From Nevskia soli DSM 19509 (GTDB lineage: Bacteria > Pseudomonadota > Gammaproteobacteria > Nevskiales > Nevskiaceae): a DNA stretch of 64,000 bases. Each line of letters begins with the position of its first letter. The stretch's first letter is position 1. The stretch spans positions 1 through 64,000 of the forward strand of contig NZ_KL543999.1 of assembly GCF_000711955.1 (NCBI RefSeq). Direction: 5' to 3'. The notes beneath the pieces are model-generated. The model worked only from the letters and a program-made list of their open reading frames with translations, was not told where the DNA came from and searched no databases. Of the stretch, positions 1-7,666 are shown in pieces. A program made the position numbers and the translations under genes.

Positions 1-65
1 TAGAGCATTTTTGATTTAACAATCAACATTTGGTAAACATTCCTCAGGTTCTACGGGAGGAATGT

Positions 66-458
66 ATGCGCGCGTATCCACAGGAGTTTCGGGACCGGGT
101 GTTGGCGGCGCTAGGACGTGGGGAGAAGGCCAGCGAGATTGCCCGGCGGCTGGAAGTGAGTCGGTACTTTGTCTACCAAGTGCGCGATCGGTTCGTACTG
201 GAAAGCGAGCGTGGCATCCGCCAACTGGGAGGCTATCGACGTTCAGCCATCGAGGGGATGGAATCCACGATCCAAGGTTGGCTCAAAGCCGAGCCAGACC
301 TGACACTGCGGGACATGTGCGACCGGCTATCTTCCCAGGGCAGGGTCCTGAAGGTGCCGGCACTATGGCACCAGTTGAATCGGATGGGCCTGACGCTTAA
401 AAAAAACCCTGCACGCCAGCGAGCAAGAGCGCGCCGACGTGCAGCAAGCACGGCATGA
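66..458 (+). CDS. IS630 transposase, N-terminal HTH part (orfA)
   Basis: A 130-residue protein forming the DNA-binding half of the transposase. It begins MRAYPQEFRDRV, and residues about 10-45 form a helix-turn-helix (ASEIARRLEVSRYFVYQV) of the kind that binds IS630 terminal repeats. The ATG at 66 follows a GGGAGGAA ribosome-binding site and is preferred over an in-frame ATG at 30. It overlaps orfB, which lies in the +1 frame, and an A8 tract near the overlap could fuse the two. Downstream of that tract this frame reads non-transposase sequence, so the productive protein is probably the fusion. Confidence 0.85.
   Translation: MRAYPQEFRDRVLAALGRGEKASEIARRLEVSRYFVYQVRDRFVLESERGIRQLGGYRRSAIEGMESTIQGWLKAEPDLTLRDMCDRLSSQGRVLKVPALWHQLNRMGLTLKKNPARQRARARRRAASTA
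399..406 (+). other. A8 slippery tract, putative frameshift or transcriptional slippage site
   Basis: Eight consecutive A residues follow CTT. The orfA frame reads L-K-K-N-P here. The other frame reads L-K-K-T-L-H-A-S and continues without a stop into orfB, restoring a typical IS630 transposase sequence. Moving from orfA to orfB needs loss of one base (a +1 shift) or transcript slippage to A7. That a shift occurs is inferred from the family and the position of the tract. Confidence 0.6.
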
Positions 459-1005
459 ATGGAAGACCACCTTTCAGCCGACCCTGGATCCGGCCAAGCT
501 GGTCTTCCTGGATGAAACCTGGGCCAGCACCAGCATGGCTCGCCGTTATGGGCGAGCGCCCCGAGGACAGCGCTGCGTAGCTGCCGTGCCTCATGGGCAT
601 TGGAAGACCACTACTTTCATCGCTGGGTTGCGCCAGGGTGGCCTGACGGCCCCTCTGGTGATCGATGGCCCCATGGACGGGGAAATATTCCTGGCTTATG
701 TGCGGGACTTTCTATGCCCCACGCTCAAGCCTGGCGATACCGTCATCGCCGACAATCTGGGCAGCCACAAGGTTGATGGGGTGCGGCAGGCTATTGAAGC
801 GGTAGGCGCAAGCATCCGTTACCTGCCGCCCTATTCCCCCGACCTCAATCCGATTGAGCAAGTCTTCGCCAAGCTCAAGACCCTGCTGCGCAAAGCCGCC
901 AAACGTACCGTCGATGCGCTCTGGGACCACATTGGCAGCCTCCTCGACGCATTCTCTCCGGAAGAATGCAGAAACTATCTCACCAACGCAGGGTATGTCG
1001 ATTAG
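439..1005 (+). CDS. IS630 transposase, DDE catalytic part (orfB)
   Basis: A 188-residue protein carrying the RNase-H-fold DDE domain. D25 lies in VFLDETW, D105 in VIADNLGSHK and E140 in PYSPDLNPIEQVF, the signature triad of IS630 transposases that cut and join DNA at TA sites. The listed start is a GTG, but the frame is open upstream to the A8 tract, so expression as a fusion with the HTH part is more likely than independent initiation. The stop codon lies 16 bases before the right end of the element. Confidence 0.9.
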   Translation: MQQARHEWKTTFQPTLDPAKLVFLDETWASTSMARRYGRAPRGQRCVAAVPHGHWKTTTFIAGLRQGGLTAPLVIDGPMDGEIFLAYVRDFLCPTLKPGDTVIADNLGSHKVDGVRQAIEAVGASIRYLPPYSPDLNPIEQVFAKLKTLLRKAAKRTVDALWDHIGSLLDAFSPEECRNYLTNAGYVD

Positions 1006-1060
1006 TAAATCGAAAATGCTCTAGAACCCGTCCGGCATGCACTTTCCCGGTCCGGGTCAT

Positions 1061-2242
1061 TCAGAAAGCCCGGATCGGTTCGCCGCGCCGCCAGCGCTCG
1101 ACCGCACCCTCGGCGCCGAGGCGACGCAGGAACGGCCATTCCAGGGCATTTTCTTCCACGATCTTGCCCTCAGCTTCGTCAGCAAGGACCGCCGCCACGT
1201 GCACCGCGGTGGCCGCGCCGAAACGCGTTTCTCCTGAAGCGGATGGTCGATGATGGCAGGCTACGGCATCGATCAGGGGCAGGGGCAGGCCCCATAGCGC
1301 CAGCACCTGCGCGCCAATCTCAGCGTGGTCGCAGCCCAGTTTGTCCATCTCGACCCGCTCGATGGAAGTTGCACGGTCGAAGGCCTCGTCGCGCAATGAC
1401 GTGTATTCAAGACGCAGGTTGACCGCGAGCATCAGATAAGCGATGTGGTGCAGCATGCCGGCGGAGAAGGCGGTTTTGATCTCCTCGGGGTCGCTGAGCA
1501 TGGATACGGCCAGCCTTGCGACATGCGCCGAGTGGGTCTGCAGGACGTCCAGGGAAAAACCGGTGGGCAGGTCGCTGGCGTGGATCAGCCTGGACATTCC
1601 GGCAAGCAGAGCGATACTGCGTAGCGGCTCCAGGCCGAGCACAGTGGCGGCGTCGCGCACCGAGCGCACCTGCCGCTGCGCGCCGAAGAATGCGGAGTTG
1701 GCAAGCTGCAATACCCGGGTGGTGATGGCGGGATCCTGTTCGATGATGGCTGCCACCGAAGCGGAGTCAGCCCGTGGCCGTTCCAGTTCTCCGGCCAGCT
1801 CCCAGTAGATCCTCGGCAGTACCGGCAGGTTTGCCAGCATGCCCAGTACACGTTGTACGCTGGGTCGCTCGCGGCGCCGCAGCAGCTTGCAAACACGCTC
1901 GATGCAGCGCTCCAGGCCCCGCGTGTCGCTTGCATTGCCCAGCACCTGGTGCGCCAGCGGCATTACCCGGTGCATGTCGGAGATGCTGGCCTGGCCGCAG
2001 ATTACCAGGCGAGCGGCCCGGGGCTGGTGCCGGTGCACATGCTGCAACAGCTCGGCACCGTCCATGCCGCGCAACGCCATCTCCGTCATCACTACTTCGA
2101 ACGGCGACGCATCGATGAACCGGACGGCCTCATCGCTGCTGCGGGCGATCACCACCTTCCAGTCTTTTCGCGCAAGGGTCAACTGCTCGTACAACTTGAG
2201 CAGGTCCCTGGATTGGTCGCCTACGATCAATATGCGGATCAT
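1061..2242 (-). CDS. Degenerate receiver-HDOD signalling protein
   Basis: A 393-residue protein with an N-terminal receiver-like domain (about 1-120) and a C-terminal HDOD domain (about 145-350, LPVLPRIYWELAGEL onward, with a conserved core around EQDPAITTRVLQLANSAFF). HDOD proteins are non-catalytic relatives of HD phosphohydrolases used as signalling scaffolds. The receiver looks inactive: the phosphoacceptor position in FEVVMTEMALRGMDG is Glu54 rather than Asp, and the usual Lys-Pro near residue 105 is missing. The ATG at 2242 starts MIRILIVGD; upstream in-frame sequence has no receiver character. It lies 160 bp downstream of the DUF1214 gene on the same strand. Confidence 0.85.
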   Translation of the reverse strand: MIRILIVGDQSRDLLKLYEQLTLARKDWKVVIARSSDEAVRFIDASPFEVVMTEMALRGMDGAELLQHVHRHQPRAARLVICGQASISDMHRVMPLAHQVLGNASDTRGLERCIERVCKLLRRRERPSVQRVLGMLANLPVLPRIYWELAGELERPRADSASVAAIIEQDPAITTRVLQLANSAFFGAQRQVRSVRDAATVLGLEPLRSIALLAGMSRLIHASDLPTGFSLDVLQTHSAHVARLAVSMLSDPEEIKTAFSAGMLHHIAYLMLAVNLRLEYTSLRDEAFDRATSIERVEMDKLGCDHAEIGAQVLALWGLPLPLIDAVACHHRPSASGETRFGAATAVHVAAVLADEAEGKIVEENALEWPFLRRLGAEGAVERWRRGEPIRAF

Positions 2243-2402
2243 CTTCTGCCGCCAACGACTTTCTGGCGGCGCGATTACGCCGCTGATGCATATATCGGCA
2301 GCGCCGTATCCGCGGCGTATGGTAAAAACAGACCAGGCGGACGTCCGGCCGAACGGATCGATTCCGCCGGAGCCACAGGCAAAACCCCCGGCTATGCTCT
2401 GG

Positions 2403-3530
2403 TCAGCCTGAAGGCGCGACGGATGTCGGGGCGGCCAGGGTATCAAGCTTGACAACGCGGCAGCGCGGCACCGGGTGGTTTTTCGCGCCGACCCACCGCA
2501 GCAGCATGCCGCCGCTGCGGTGGCCGTCGGTATCGATAAAATTGCCGACACCCCGATCTTCCGCGGCGATGACCAGGGTGACGCTGCCATCGGCGTTGTA
2601 ACGCGCGCCGCGCTGGTTCACCGACACCTGTCGGTGCACGGTATCCAGCGATTCCAGCCAGTAGTTGGCCAACTGGAAATTCCAGTACGGACAGTCCGGC
2701 ACCTCGCTGTCGATCACCAGGGCCTCGTCCGGTGCCAGGCGCCAGAAGCCGTGGTAGTAGCAGATCTTCGGGTCGCCGCCGACGCGCATCGCAGCGGCCG
2801 CGTAGGGCTCGGCGGCCAGCTCGTTGGGCCGCTGCGCCACCATCTGCGCCCAGTCCGCCACCAGCCTGGCGGTGCCCTGCACGAAGGCGCTGGCCCGTGC
2901 CAGGCCGCCGCTGAGCGCCGCGCCGGATAGCGGTGCCGGGGCGGGCGGGGCGCCGATGCGCTCGATGCCGAGTTGTGCCGGGGTTTCGGTGGCACGGTCG
3001 AGAAAGGTCTGGCGCACGATCACCATGCTGGAGTCCTCGGCCATCGGCAGCCAGTTGCCCGGCTGCGGCTGGCGGCTCAGCACGAGCTCGAAGCTGCCGT
3101 CCGGCGCGATCTCCATATCCGCCGCTTCCAGTTCGCCGGTGGAGGCCATGGTGCCATCGACGGCATAGCGATTGGCCTTGGTGCCGAAGGACAGGTAGGC
3201 GACGCTGCCGCGCTGACCTCGGATACGGTACTCGCGGTCGCCGGCGATGCTGGCGTTGCAGTAGATGTTGTCCGGATTGGGCAGGAACACCTTGATGGTG
3301 TCGTCCGATGCGGCGTAGAACACCGGGAAGTCCGGATCGGCGAACTCCAGCATCATCTGCAGGCCGAGCCGGGTGTAGCGGCTGAGCAGGCGCCAGCCCT
3401 CGGTGCGATCCAGCAGGGTGTCCGGCGCTTCCGGCCGCTGGATGGTGCGGCCGGCAGCCTTCAGTTCATCGCAGAAGCTGTCCCAACTGGCTTCGACGGT
3501 ATCGGAGTGCGCAGTATCGACCTTTTGCAC
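2403..3530 (-). CDS. DUF1214-domain protein
   Basis: A 375-residue protein, clearly paralogous to the product at 6379-7497. Shared stretches include RPEAP near residue 35, the LDR-EG-R-LSR segment, LEFADPDFP near residue 63 and a C-terminal block with WLESLD and a DGSVTLVIA strand typical of DUF1214 (beta-rich, function unknown). No signal peptide or membrane segment is evident, so it is probably cytoplasmic. It starts 24 bases after the EthD-like gene on the same strand, which suggests cotranscription. DUF1214 genes recur beside SDRs and sulfotransferases in hydrophobic-compound catabolic clusters, but their biochemical role is unknown. Confidence 0.8.
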   Translation of the reverse strand: MQKVDTAHSDTVEASWDSFCDELKAAGRTIQRPEAPDTLLDRTEGWRLLSRYTRLGLQMMLEFADPDFPVFYAASDDTIKVFLPNPDNIYCNASIAGDREYRIRGQRGSVAYLSFGTKANRYAVDGTMASTGELEAADMEIAPDGSFELVLSRQPQPGNWLPMAEDSSMVIVRQTFLDRATETPAQLGIERIGAPPAPAPLSGAALSGGLARASAFVQGTARLVADWAQMVAQRPNELAAEPYAAAAMRVGGDPKICYYHGFWRLAPDEALVIDSEVPDCPYWNFQLANYWLESLDTVHRQVSVNQRGARYNADGSVTLVIAAEDRGVGNFIDTDGHRSGGMLLRWVGAKNHPVPRCRVVKLDTLAAPTSVAPSG

Positions 3531-3554
3531 GGCGGCATTCCTCAGCGGTTGCGG

Positions 3555-4259
3555 TCAGAACATCGGGTACTGGCTGGTCGGCACCACGTCCAGCCGCTCC
3601 ATGTCGATGAAGCGGGCCACGCTGTCCATCATGCGCTTGAGGTTGTGCTGGAATTTCGCCTCGTCGCCCTCGGCATCGAAGAACACATAAGGGTCGGTCA
3701 TGGCCGCCGCCGGGAAGCATTCCTCGACGATGGCATCGTAGGCCGGCCCGTCCGGCGTGAGCCGCCGCACCACCAGGTTCTGGATGTACTCGAAATTCGA
3801 CTGGGTCTCGACCGCCACCGCGGTGTGCGAGTTATGCCAGATGTCGAGCCATTCCTCGTAGCCGAGTTTTTCCGGGCGCCGCAACAGGGCCATCTGGGCG
3901 AAGCCCTCGGTGCGCTCGCCGGGTTGCGGCTGACGGCGCCGGTTGCGCAGCGGCTGCGACTCGCTCACCAGGTAGGCGGCGTAGCGCAGGCTATGCGCGG
4001 CGATGACGGCGTCGAAGGGCTGGCGCTGGCTGGCGATGGCGCTGTCGACCCAGACGTTGATGAAGGCGTCGGCCTGCGGCAGGACGTGCATCTGCCGCAG
4101 GCCGGCGGCCGGCTCCACCGCCGTATCCGCCACATTGATTTTCAGGCCGCGCGCCCCGGCATCGCGCAGGCCGGCGGCGAGGCTCAGCCGCAGGCGCTGC
4201 GCGTACGCGTCCGGTGTTTCCACCGGATCGCGCCACAGGACATAGATCACTTTTTCCAT
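3555..4259 (-). CDS. EthD-like / dimeric alpha-beta barrel protein
   Basis: A 234-residue protein beginning MEKVIYVLWRDP. The segment GYEEWLDIWHNSHTAVAVETQSNFEYIQ (given here only by its ends) resembles EthD and related ferredoxin-fold alpha-beta barrel proteins, whose members bind small hydrophobic ligands or assist oxygenases. The N-terminal half could be a second, more diverged barrel repeat, so a tandem two-domain architecture is plausible. The start at 4259 fits the domain boundary; longer in-frame sequence upstream is low-complexity shadow. It sits between an SDR and a DUF1214 gene in a minus-strand run. Its substrate is unknown. Confidence 0.7.
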   Translation of the reverse strand: MEKVIYVLWRDPVETPDAYAQRLRLSLAAGLRDAGARGLKINVADTAVEPAAGLRQMHVLPQADAFINVWVDSAIASQRQPFDAVIAAHSLRYAAYLVSESQPLRNRRRQPQPGERTEGFAQMALLRRPEKLGYEEWLDIWHNSHTAVAVETQSNFEYIQNLVVRRLTPDGPAYDAIVEECFPAAAMTDPYVFFDAEGDEAKFQHNLKRMMDSVARFIDMERLDVVPTSQYPMF

Positions 4260-4302
4260 GGTGTAGTGCCCGGTTGGGGAGCCTCTGATCGATCCCAGGC
4301 TC

Positions 4303-5094
4303 TTAGGGCATGTAGTGGCCGCCGTTGACGTCGAGCGTGGCGCCGGTGACCACGCTGGCGTAGTCCGACACCATGAACAGGGCGGCGCGGGCGCATTCCT
4401 CATCCGGCGGGATGCGGCCGATCGGGATCTGCGAGGAGATCTGCTTGATCAGGCTCTCCACCGGCACGCCGTTCTCCTTGGCCTGCCAGTTCATGTAGCC
4501 CTCCACCGGCGCGCCCCACATCCAGCCCATGTGCACGGTGTTGACGCGGATGCCGAACGGTCCCAGTTCCTTGGCCAGGAATTTGGAGGCGACGGCCAGC
4601 GCGCCCTTGGACGAAGCGTAGCCGGCCTCACCCAGCGGCGGCGGCACGCGCGCGGCCATGGTGTTGATCATGACGATGGCGCCCTTCTTCTGCTGCTTCA
4701 TCTGCGGCAGCACCGCCTGGGTCAGCCGCAGGGTGCCGAGCAGGTTGGTTTCCAGGGTGGGAATCCAGGAGTCCAGCTTGGCGGTGGAGGCGTAATCCAT
4801 GTCGCCGTGGAAGTAGGCGCTGTTGACCAGGGCGTCGATGCGGCCGAATTTCTCCGCCGCGGCCTTGGCCAGGCCTTCGCAATCCTTGTCCTTGGTGATG
4901 TCGGTGACCACTTTCAGCACCGGGGTCTTCAGGCCCAGCTCGCGGATGCGCGCTTCGGCCTCGTCCAGCTTGGCGGCGGTGCGGGCGGCGGCCACGATGC
5001 CGGCGGCGCCTTCGCGCGCGGCTTCGATGGCCAGCTTGATGCCCAGGCCGGGGCCGATGCCGGATACGACGACGATCTTGTCTTTGAGTAGCAT
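4303..5094 (-). CDS. SDR-family oxidoreductase
   Basis: A 263-residue classical short-chain dehydrogenase. The nucleotide-binding turn is SGIGPGLG (about 11-18), the structural motif appears as VNSAY, and the catalytic region includes the Ser-bearing MINTMAA strand and Tyr-Ser-Ser-Lys in GYASSKGA. The C-terminus ends with the usual VTGATLDVNGG. It probably oxidises or reduces a hydroxyl/keto group on a steroid-like or other hydrophobic substrate; specificity cannot be read from the sequence. A good AGGAAAAT ribosome-binding site precedes the ATG. It leads a minus-strand run with the EthD and DUF1214 genes; 100 bp of repeat-rich DNA separates it from the sulfotransferase. Confidence 0.88.
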   Translation of the reverse strand: MLLKDKIVVVSGIGPGLGIKLAIEAAREGAAGIVAAARTAAKLDEAEARIRELGLKTPVLKVVTDITKDKDCEGLAKAAAEKFGRIDALVNSAYFHGDMDYASTAKLDSWIPTLETNLLGTLRLTQAVLPQMKQQKKGAIVMINTMAARVPPPLGEAGYASSKGALAVASKFLAKELGPFGIRVNTVHMGWMWGAPVEGYMNWQAKENGVPVESLIKQISSQIPIGRIPPDEECARAALFMVSDYASVVTGATLDVNGGHYMP

Positions 5095-5122
5095 TTTATT
5101 TTCCTCCAGTGAATCAGTGGTT

Positions 5123-5206
5123 AGTGATTAGTGGCTAGTGATTAGTAAAAACAGAACAATTGGCCGTGGCTTTTAACTGGCCACTGACCACTAGCCACTA
5201 ATCACT
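5123..5206. repeat. 18-bp perfect inverted repeat (AGTGATTAGTGGCTAGTG type)
   Basis: AGTGATTAGTGGCTAGTG at 5123-5140 is exactly complementary to 5189-5206. The left arm is extended by a further direct GTGATTAG unit. The right arm overlaps the 3' end of the sulfotransferase gene: its last codons (Ser-Asp-stop) are written in repeat sequence. It could fold as a large transcript hairpin between the two genes. Confidence 0.85.
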
Positions 5207-6382
5207 GCTTTGTATGTATTTCTGCCGGTAGTCGGCAAAGTCGCGCCGCAACTGCCCGGCGCTGAGGCCGAACTTCTCCGGCGGGTAGTCGTGGCGGCCG
5301 TGGCGGGTCTTCTCGTCCTCGGTGAGCCAGTCCTGCATGCGCTTCTCCAGTTCGGCGCTCATCGGCAGGCCGAGGAAGGCATAGACCTGGCGTGCCACTT
5401 CCAGCGGGCGCTGCACCGTGTCCTTGAAGCGCACGTCGAAGAACTGGCCTGCCGGCGCCGTCTCGCGCAGCTTCATGGTGTGGCTGAGGCCGCGATGCAT
5501 CACGTCGTTCCAGGCGCGGCCGGCGGAGACCGGATCGGGGTTTTCGCCGTAGATGCCCCACAGGGTGTGGATGAAGCTGGCGATGGACGGGATGCTCTGC
5601 ACCGGGTCACGATGGGTCTGGATCACCTTGGTGCCCGGGAACACCTTGAGCAGGGTATCCATGCGCAGCAGGTGGTGCGGCGCCTTCAGCACCCAGCGCT
5701 CGCCGACGATGCCGCGCTGGCGTTTCTGCCATTGCAGGAACTGCATGCAGCGCTGCAGGAAGCGGTAGGGCGGGGTCTGGTCCTGCTGGTCGAGCCAGGC
5801 CATGTAGCCGGGCACATCGGCATAGGCATTGAGGCCGCAGAGGAAGGAATGCTCCATCAGGATGAATTCCTCGTCCGCCAGGTCCGCGTTCATCGGGTGG
5901 ATGGCGGTGAGCGCCGGCATGGCCTGGACCATCATCTCGACGTCGGCGCGGCCCCGGGCGATGCGTCCCTCGGGATGCCCGGGCGTTTCGTCCGCGAAGG
6001 GCACGGGGTAGCAGGCCTCCCACCACGCCATCCACCAGAAGCGCGGATCGCAGGCCAGCAGGCGGTGCAGCTTGGTGGTGCCGGTGCGCGGCAGGCCGAC
6101 GATCACCACCGGCGGTTCCAGTTTTTCCTGGGCGATCTCCGGATGGCGCTTGAAATAGTCCTCGATGCGCAGCCGGTTGACCAGCTGGTTGACGAACTTC
6201 ATGCGGAACAGGTAACGCCCGGTGCCGGACAGTTTCGCCTCGTGCTCCAGCGCCTCGCAGCTGCGGGCCAGGCCGGTGCGGAAGGTGGGATCGCCGAAGT
6301 CGGTCGGGCCGTCGGCGAGCTTGAGGGCCTCCTCGATCATGCTGTCCGGGGCCAGGGAAATCTGATCGGGTGCGACGCTCAT
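5198..6382 (-). CDS. Sulfotransferase-family protein
   Basis: A 394-residue protein with PAPS-binding signatures: the 5'-phosphosulfate loop VIVGLPRTGTTKLHRLLA around residues 88-105 and the 3'-phosphate-binding segment KVIQTHRDPVQSIPS further on. Sulfotransferases of this type transfer sulfate to hydroxyl groups of lipids, sterols or glycans; some distant family members have other roles. The start ATG at 6382 overlaps the stop of the upstream DUF1214 gene as ATGA, indicating translational coupling. The final codons lie in a dispersed repeat. Its presence in a steroid catabolic region suggests a hydroxylated hydrophobic substrate, which is inference only. Confidence 0.82.
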   Translation of the reverse strand: MSVAPDQISLAPDSMIEEALKLADGPTDFGDPTFRTGLARSCEALEHEAKLSGTGRYLFRMKFVNQLVNRLRIEDYFKRHPEIAQEKLEPPVVIVGLPRTGTTKLHRLLACDPRFWWMAWWEACYPVPFADETPGHPEGRIARGRADVEMMVQAMPALTAIHPMNADLADEEFILMEHSFLCGLNAYADVPGYMAWLDQQDQTPPYRFLQRCMQFLQWQKRQRGIVGERWVLKAPHHLLRMDTLLKVFPGTKVIQTHRDPVQSIPSIASFIHTLWGIYGENPDPVSAGRAWNDVMHRGLSHTMKLRETAPAGQFFDVRFKDTVQRPLEVARQVYAFLGLPMSAELEKRMQDWLTEDEKTRHGRHDYPPEKFGLSAGQLRRDFADYRQKYIQSSD

Positions 6383-7497
6383 GCCTTCAGCTCCCGCGCG
6401 AGTGCGGATTGTTTCACCACGCGCGTGGTGGGATGGATATGTTCGCTGGCGCCGACCCAGCGGAAGCACAGGGTGCCGCGATCATGGCCGGCGGTTTCCA
6501 GCCAGTTGGCGTGGCCCGGGTCCTGGTGGGCGATGACGATGGTCACGCCGCCGTCGGCGTCCGCCTTGGCCGTGTGCTTGTTCAGGCTGATGCGGTAATA
6601 GCGGTAGTCCAGCGACTCCATCCACCAGTTGCTGACCTGGAGGTTCCAGAAGCGGCAGTCCGGAATGCGCTTCACGTGCACCAGCAGCGCCTCGTCCGGC
6701 TTCAGCTCCCAGTAGGAGTGGTAGTAGAAGATGTTGGGATCGCCGCCGACGCGCTGGCACAGGGCCTGGTCGGCGGGCGGCAGTTCATTGGGATGCTTGA
6801 GGTAGCTCTGCGACCAGTCGGCGAACAGGCGGGCGGTGCCTTCGACAAAGCGTGAGGCATTCCCGAGGCCGGCCTGCAGGCGTTGGGCCGACAGCGGCGC
6901 CGGCTTGGCCTCGGCGCCGGCGCGCGCGATGCGCATCTGCGCCGGCTTCTCCTTCGCGCGATCCATGAAGGTCTGGCGCACGATCACGGCGTTGCTCTCC
7001 GGCTCGATGCGCAGCCAGTTGCCCGGCTGCTTTTCCTGGCTCAGCCGGATCTCGAAATGGCCGTTGGCATCGGTCTGCAATTGCGCCGAGTCGATGGCGC
7101 CGGTGGGCTCCATGCGGCCGTTGGTCTCGTAGCCGCCCTTCTGCGTGCCGATGCTCAGGTAGGAAACGCTGCCGCGCTCGCCGCAGATGACGTACTCGTG
7201 CTTACCGTTGATGCGCGCGAACAGGTAGTGGTTGTCGGGATTGTCGGCGCCGATCTTGCCGGTCTCGTGCGAGGGCAGGAAGAAGCCCGGGAAATCCGGA
7301 TCGGCGAATTCCAGATGCATTTCCAGGCCGATGCGCAGCAGGCGGCTCAGGTAGCGGAAGCCCTCGGCGCGATCCAGGGCGCTGGTGGGCGCTTCCGGGC
7401 GCAGGATCTGCTGGCCGGCGCGCTTGAGCGTGTCGCAGAACTCGTCCCAGACGCGGCCGCTGATGACGTCGGCTTCGACGCCCTTGTCGGACTGCAT
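6379..7497 (-). CDS. DUF1214-domain protein (paralogue)
   Basis: A 372-residue protein matching the 2403-3530 product along its length. Shared features include ILRPEAPTSALDRAEGFRY near the N-terminus, LEFADPDFPGFF, GSVSYLSIGT, VIVRQTFMDRA and a C-terminal WWMESLDYRYYRISLNKH block. It is probably cytoplasmic and its function is unknown. It is the first gene of a two-gene unit with the sulfotransferase (ATGA overlap). A copy of the putative regulatory motif lies 78-101 bp upstream of its ATG, linking it to the steroid transcription units further along. Two diverged copies in one run suggest subunits of a hetero-oligomer or paired substrates. Confidence 0.82.
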   Translation of the reverse strand: MQSDKGVEADVISGRVWDEFCDTLKRAGQQILRPEAPTSALDRAEGFRYLSRLLRIGLEMHLEFADPDFPGFFLPSHETGKIGADNPDNHYLFARINGKHEYVICGERGSVSYLSIGTQKGGYETNGRMEPTGAIDSAQLQTDANGHFEIRLSQEKQPGNWLRIEPESNAVIVRQTFMDRAKEKPAQMRIARAGAEAKPAPLSAQRLQAGLGNASRFVEGTARLFADWSQSYLKHPNELPPADQALCQRVGGDPNIFYYHSYWELKPDEALLVHVKRIPDCRFWNLQVSNWWMESLDYRYYRISLNKHTAKADADGGVTIVIAHQDPGHANWLETAGHDRGTLCFRWVGASEHIHPTTRVVKQSALARELKA

Positions 7498-7574
7498 GCC
7501 GGCTTTCCTCCAGAAATTGTCCGGCGGGGGATGTGCCGGATCGTTCGGAAGAGGCTAGTGCCCGGGGGCGGCCG

Positions 7575-7598
7575 GGGCTTCATCTATTCGGACTAAAG
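7575..7598 (-). promoter_or_regulatory. Putative regulon motif, site 1
   Basis: Read toward the DUF1214/sulfotransferase unit the site is TTAGTCCGAATAGATGAAGC followed by CCC. It matches site 2 (14737-14760) at 19 of 24 positions and contains the shared GTC-N6-GRTGAAGC core. It lies 78-101 bp upstream of the ATG at 7497. No promoter boxes could be assigned with confidence. Confidence 0.5.
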
Positions 7599-7666
7599 GA
7601 CCGCGCTGAATTGGGCCTCGGTTTCGGGGTTTTTTCACCCGAAATCCGCGCCAAAAACGAGGCCGC

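Larger units (their letters stand above)
3..1021 (+). mobile_element. IS630-family insertion sequence
   Basis: A complete small insertion sequence with imperfect terminal inverted repeats: GAGCATTTTTGATTTA at the left end and GAGCATTTTCGATTTA read inward from the right end (15 of 16 identical). It is flanked by TA at 1-2 and 1022-1023, which fits the TA target duplication of IS630/Tc1-type elements. Inside are two overlapping reading frames, an HTH protein and a DDE catalytic protein. Both termini and the catalytic residues look intact, so the element may still be active. It abuts the 3' end of the HDOD gene without interrupting it. Confidence 0.93.

Noticed and set aside
1006..1060. A second insertion element or gene truncated by the IS.
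   Set aside because: The 40 bases between the IS end and the HDOD stop codon show no coding remnant, and the HDOD gene has its own stop.
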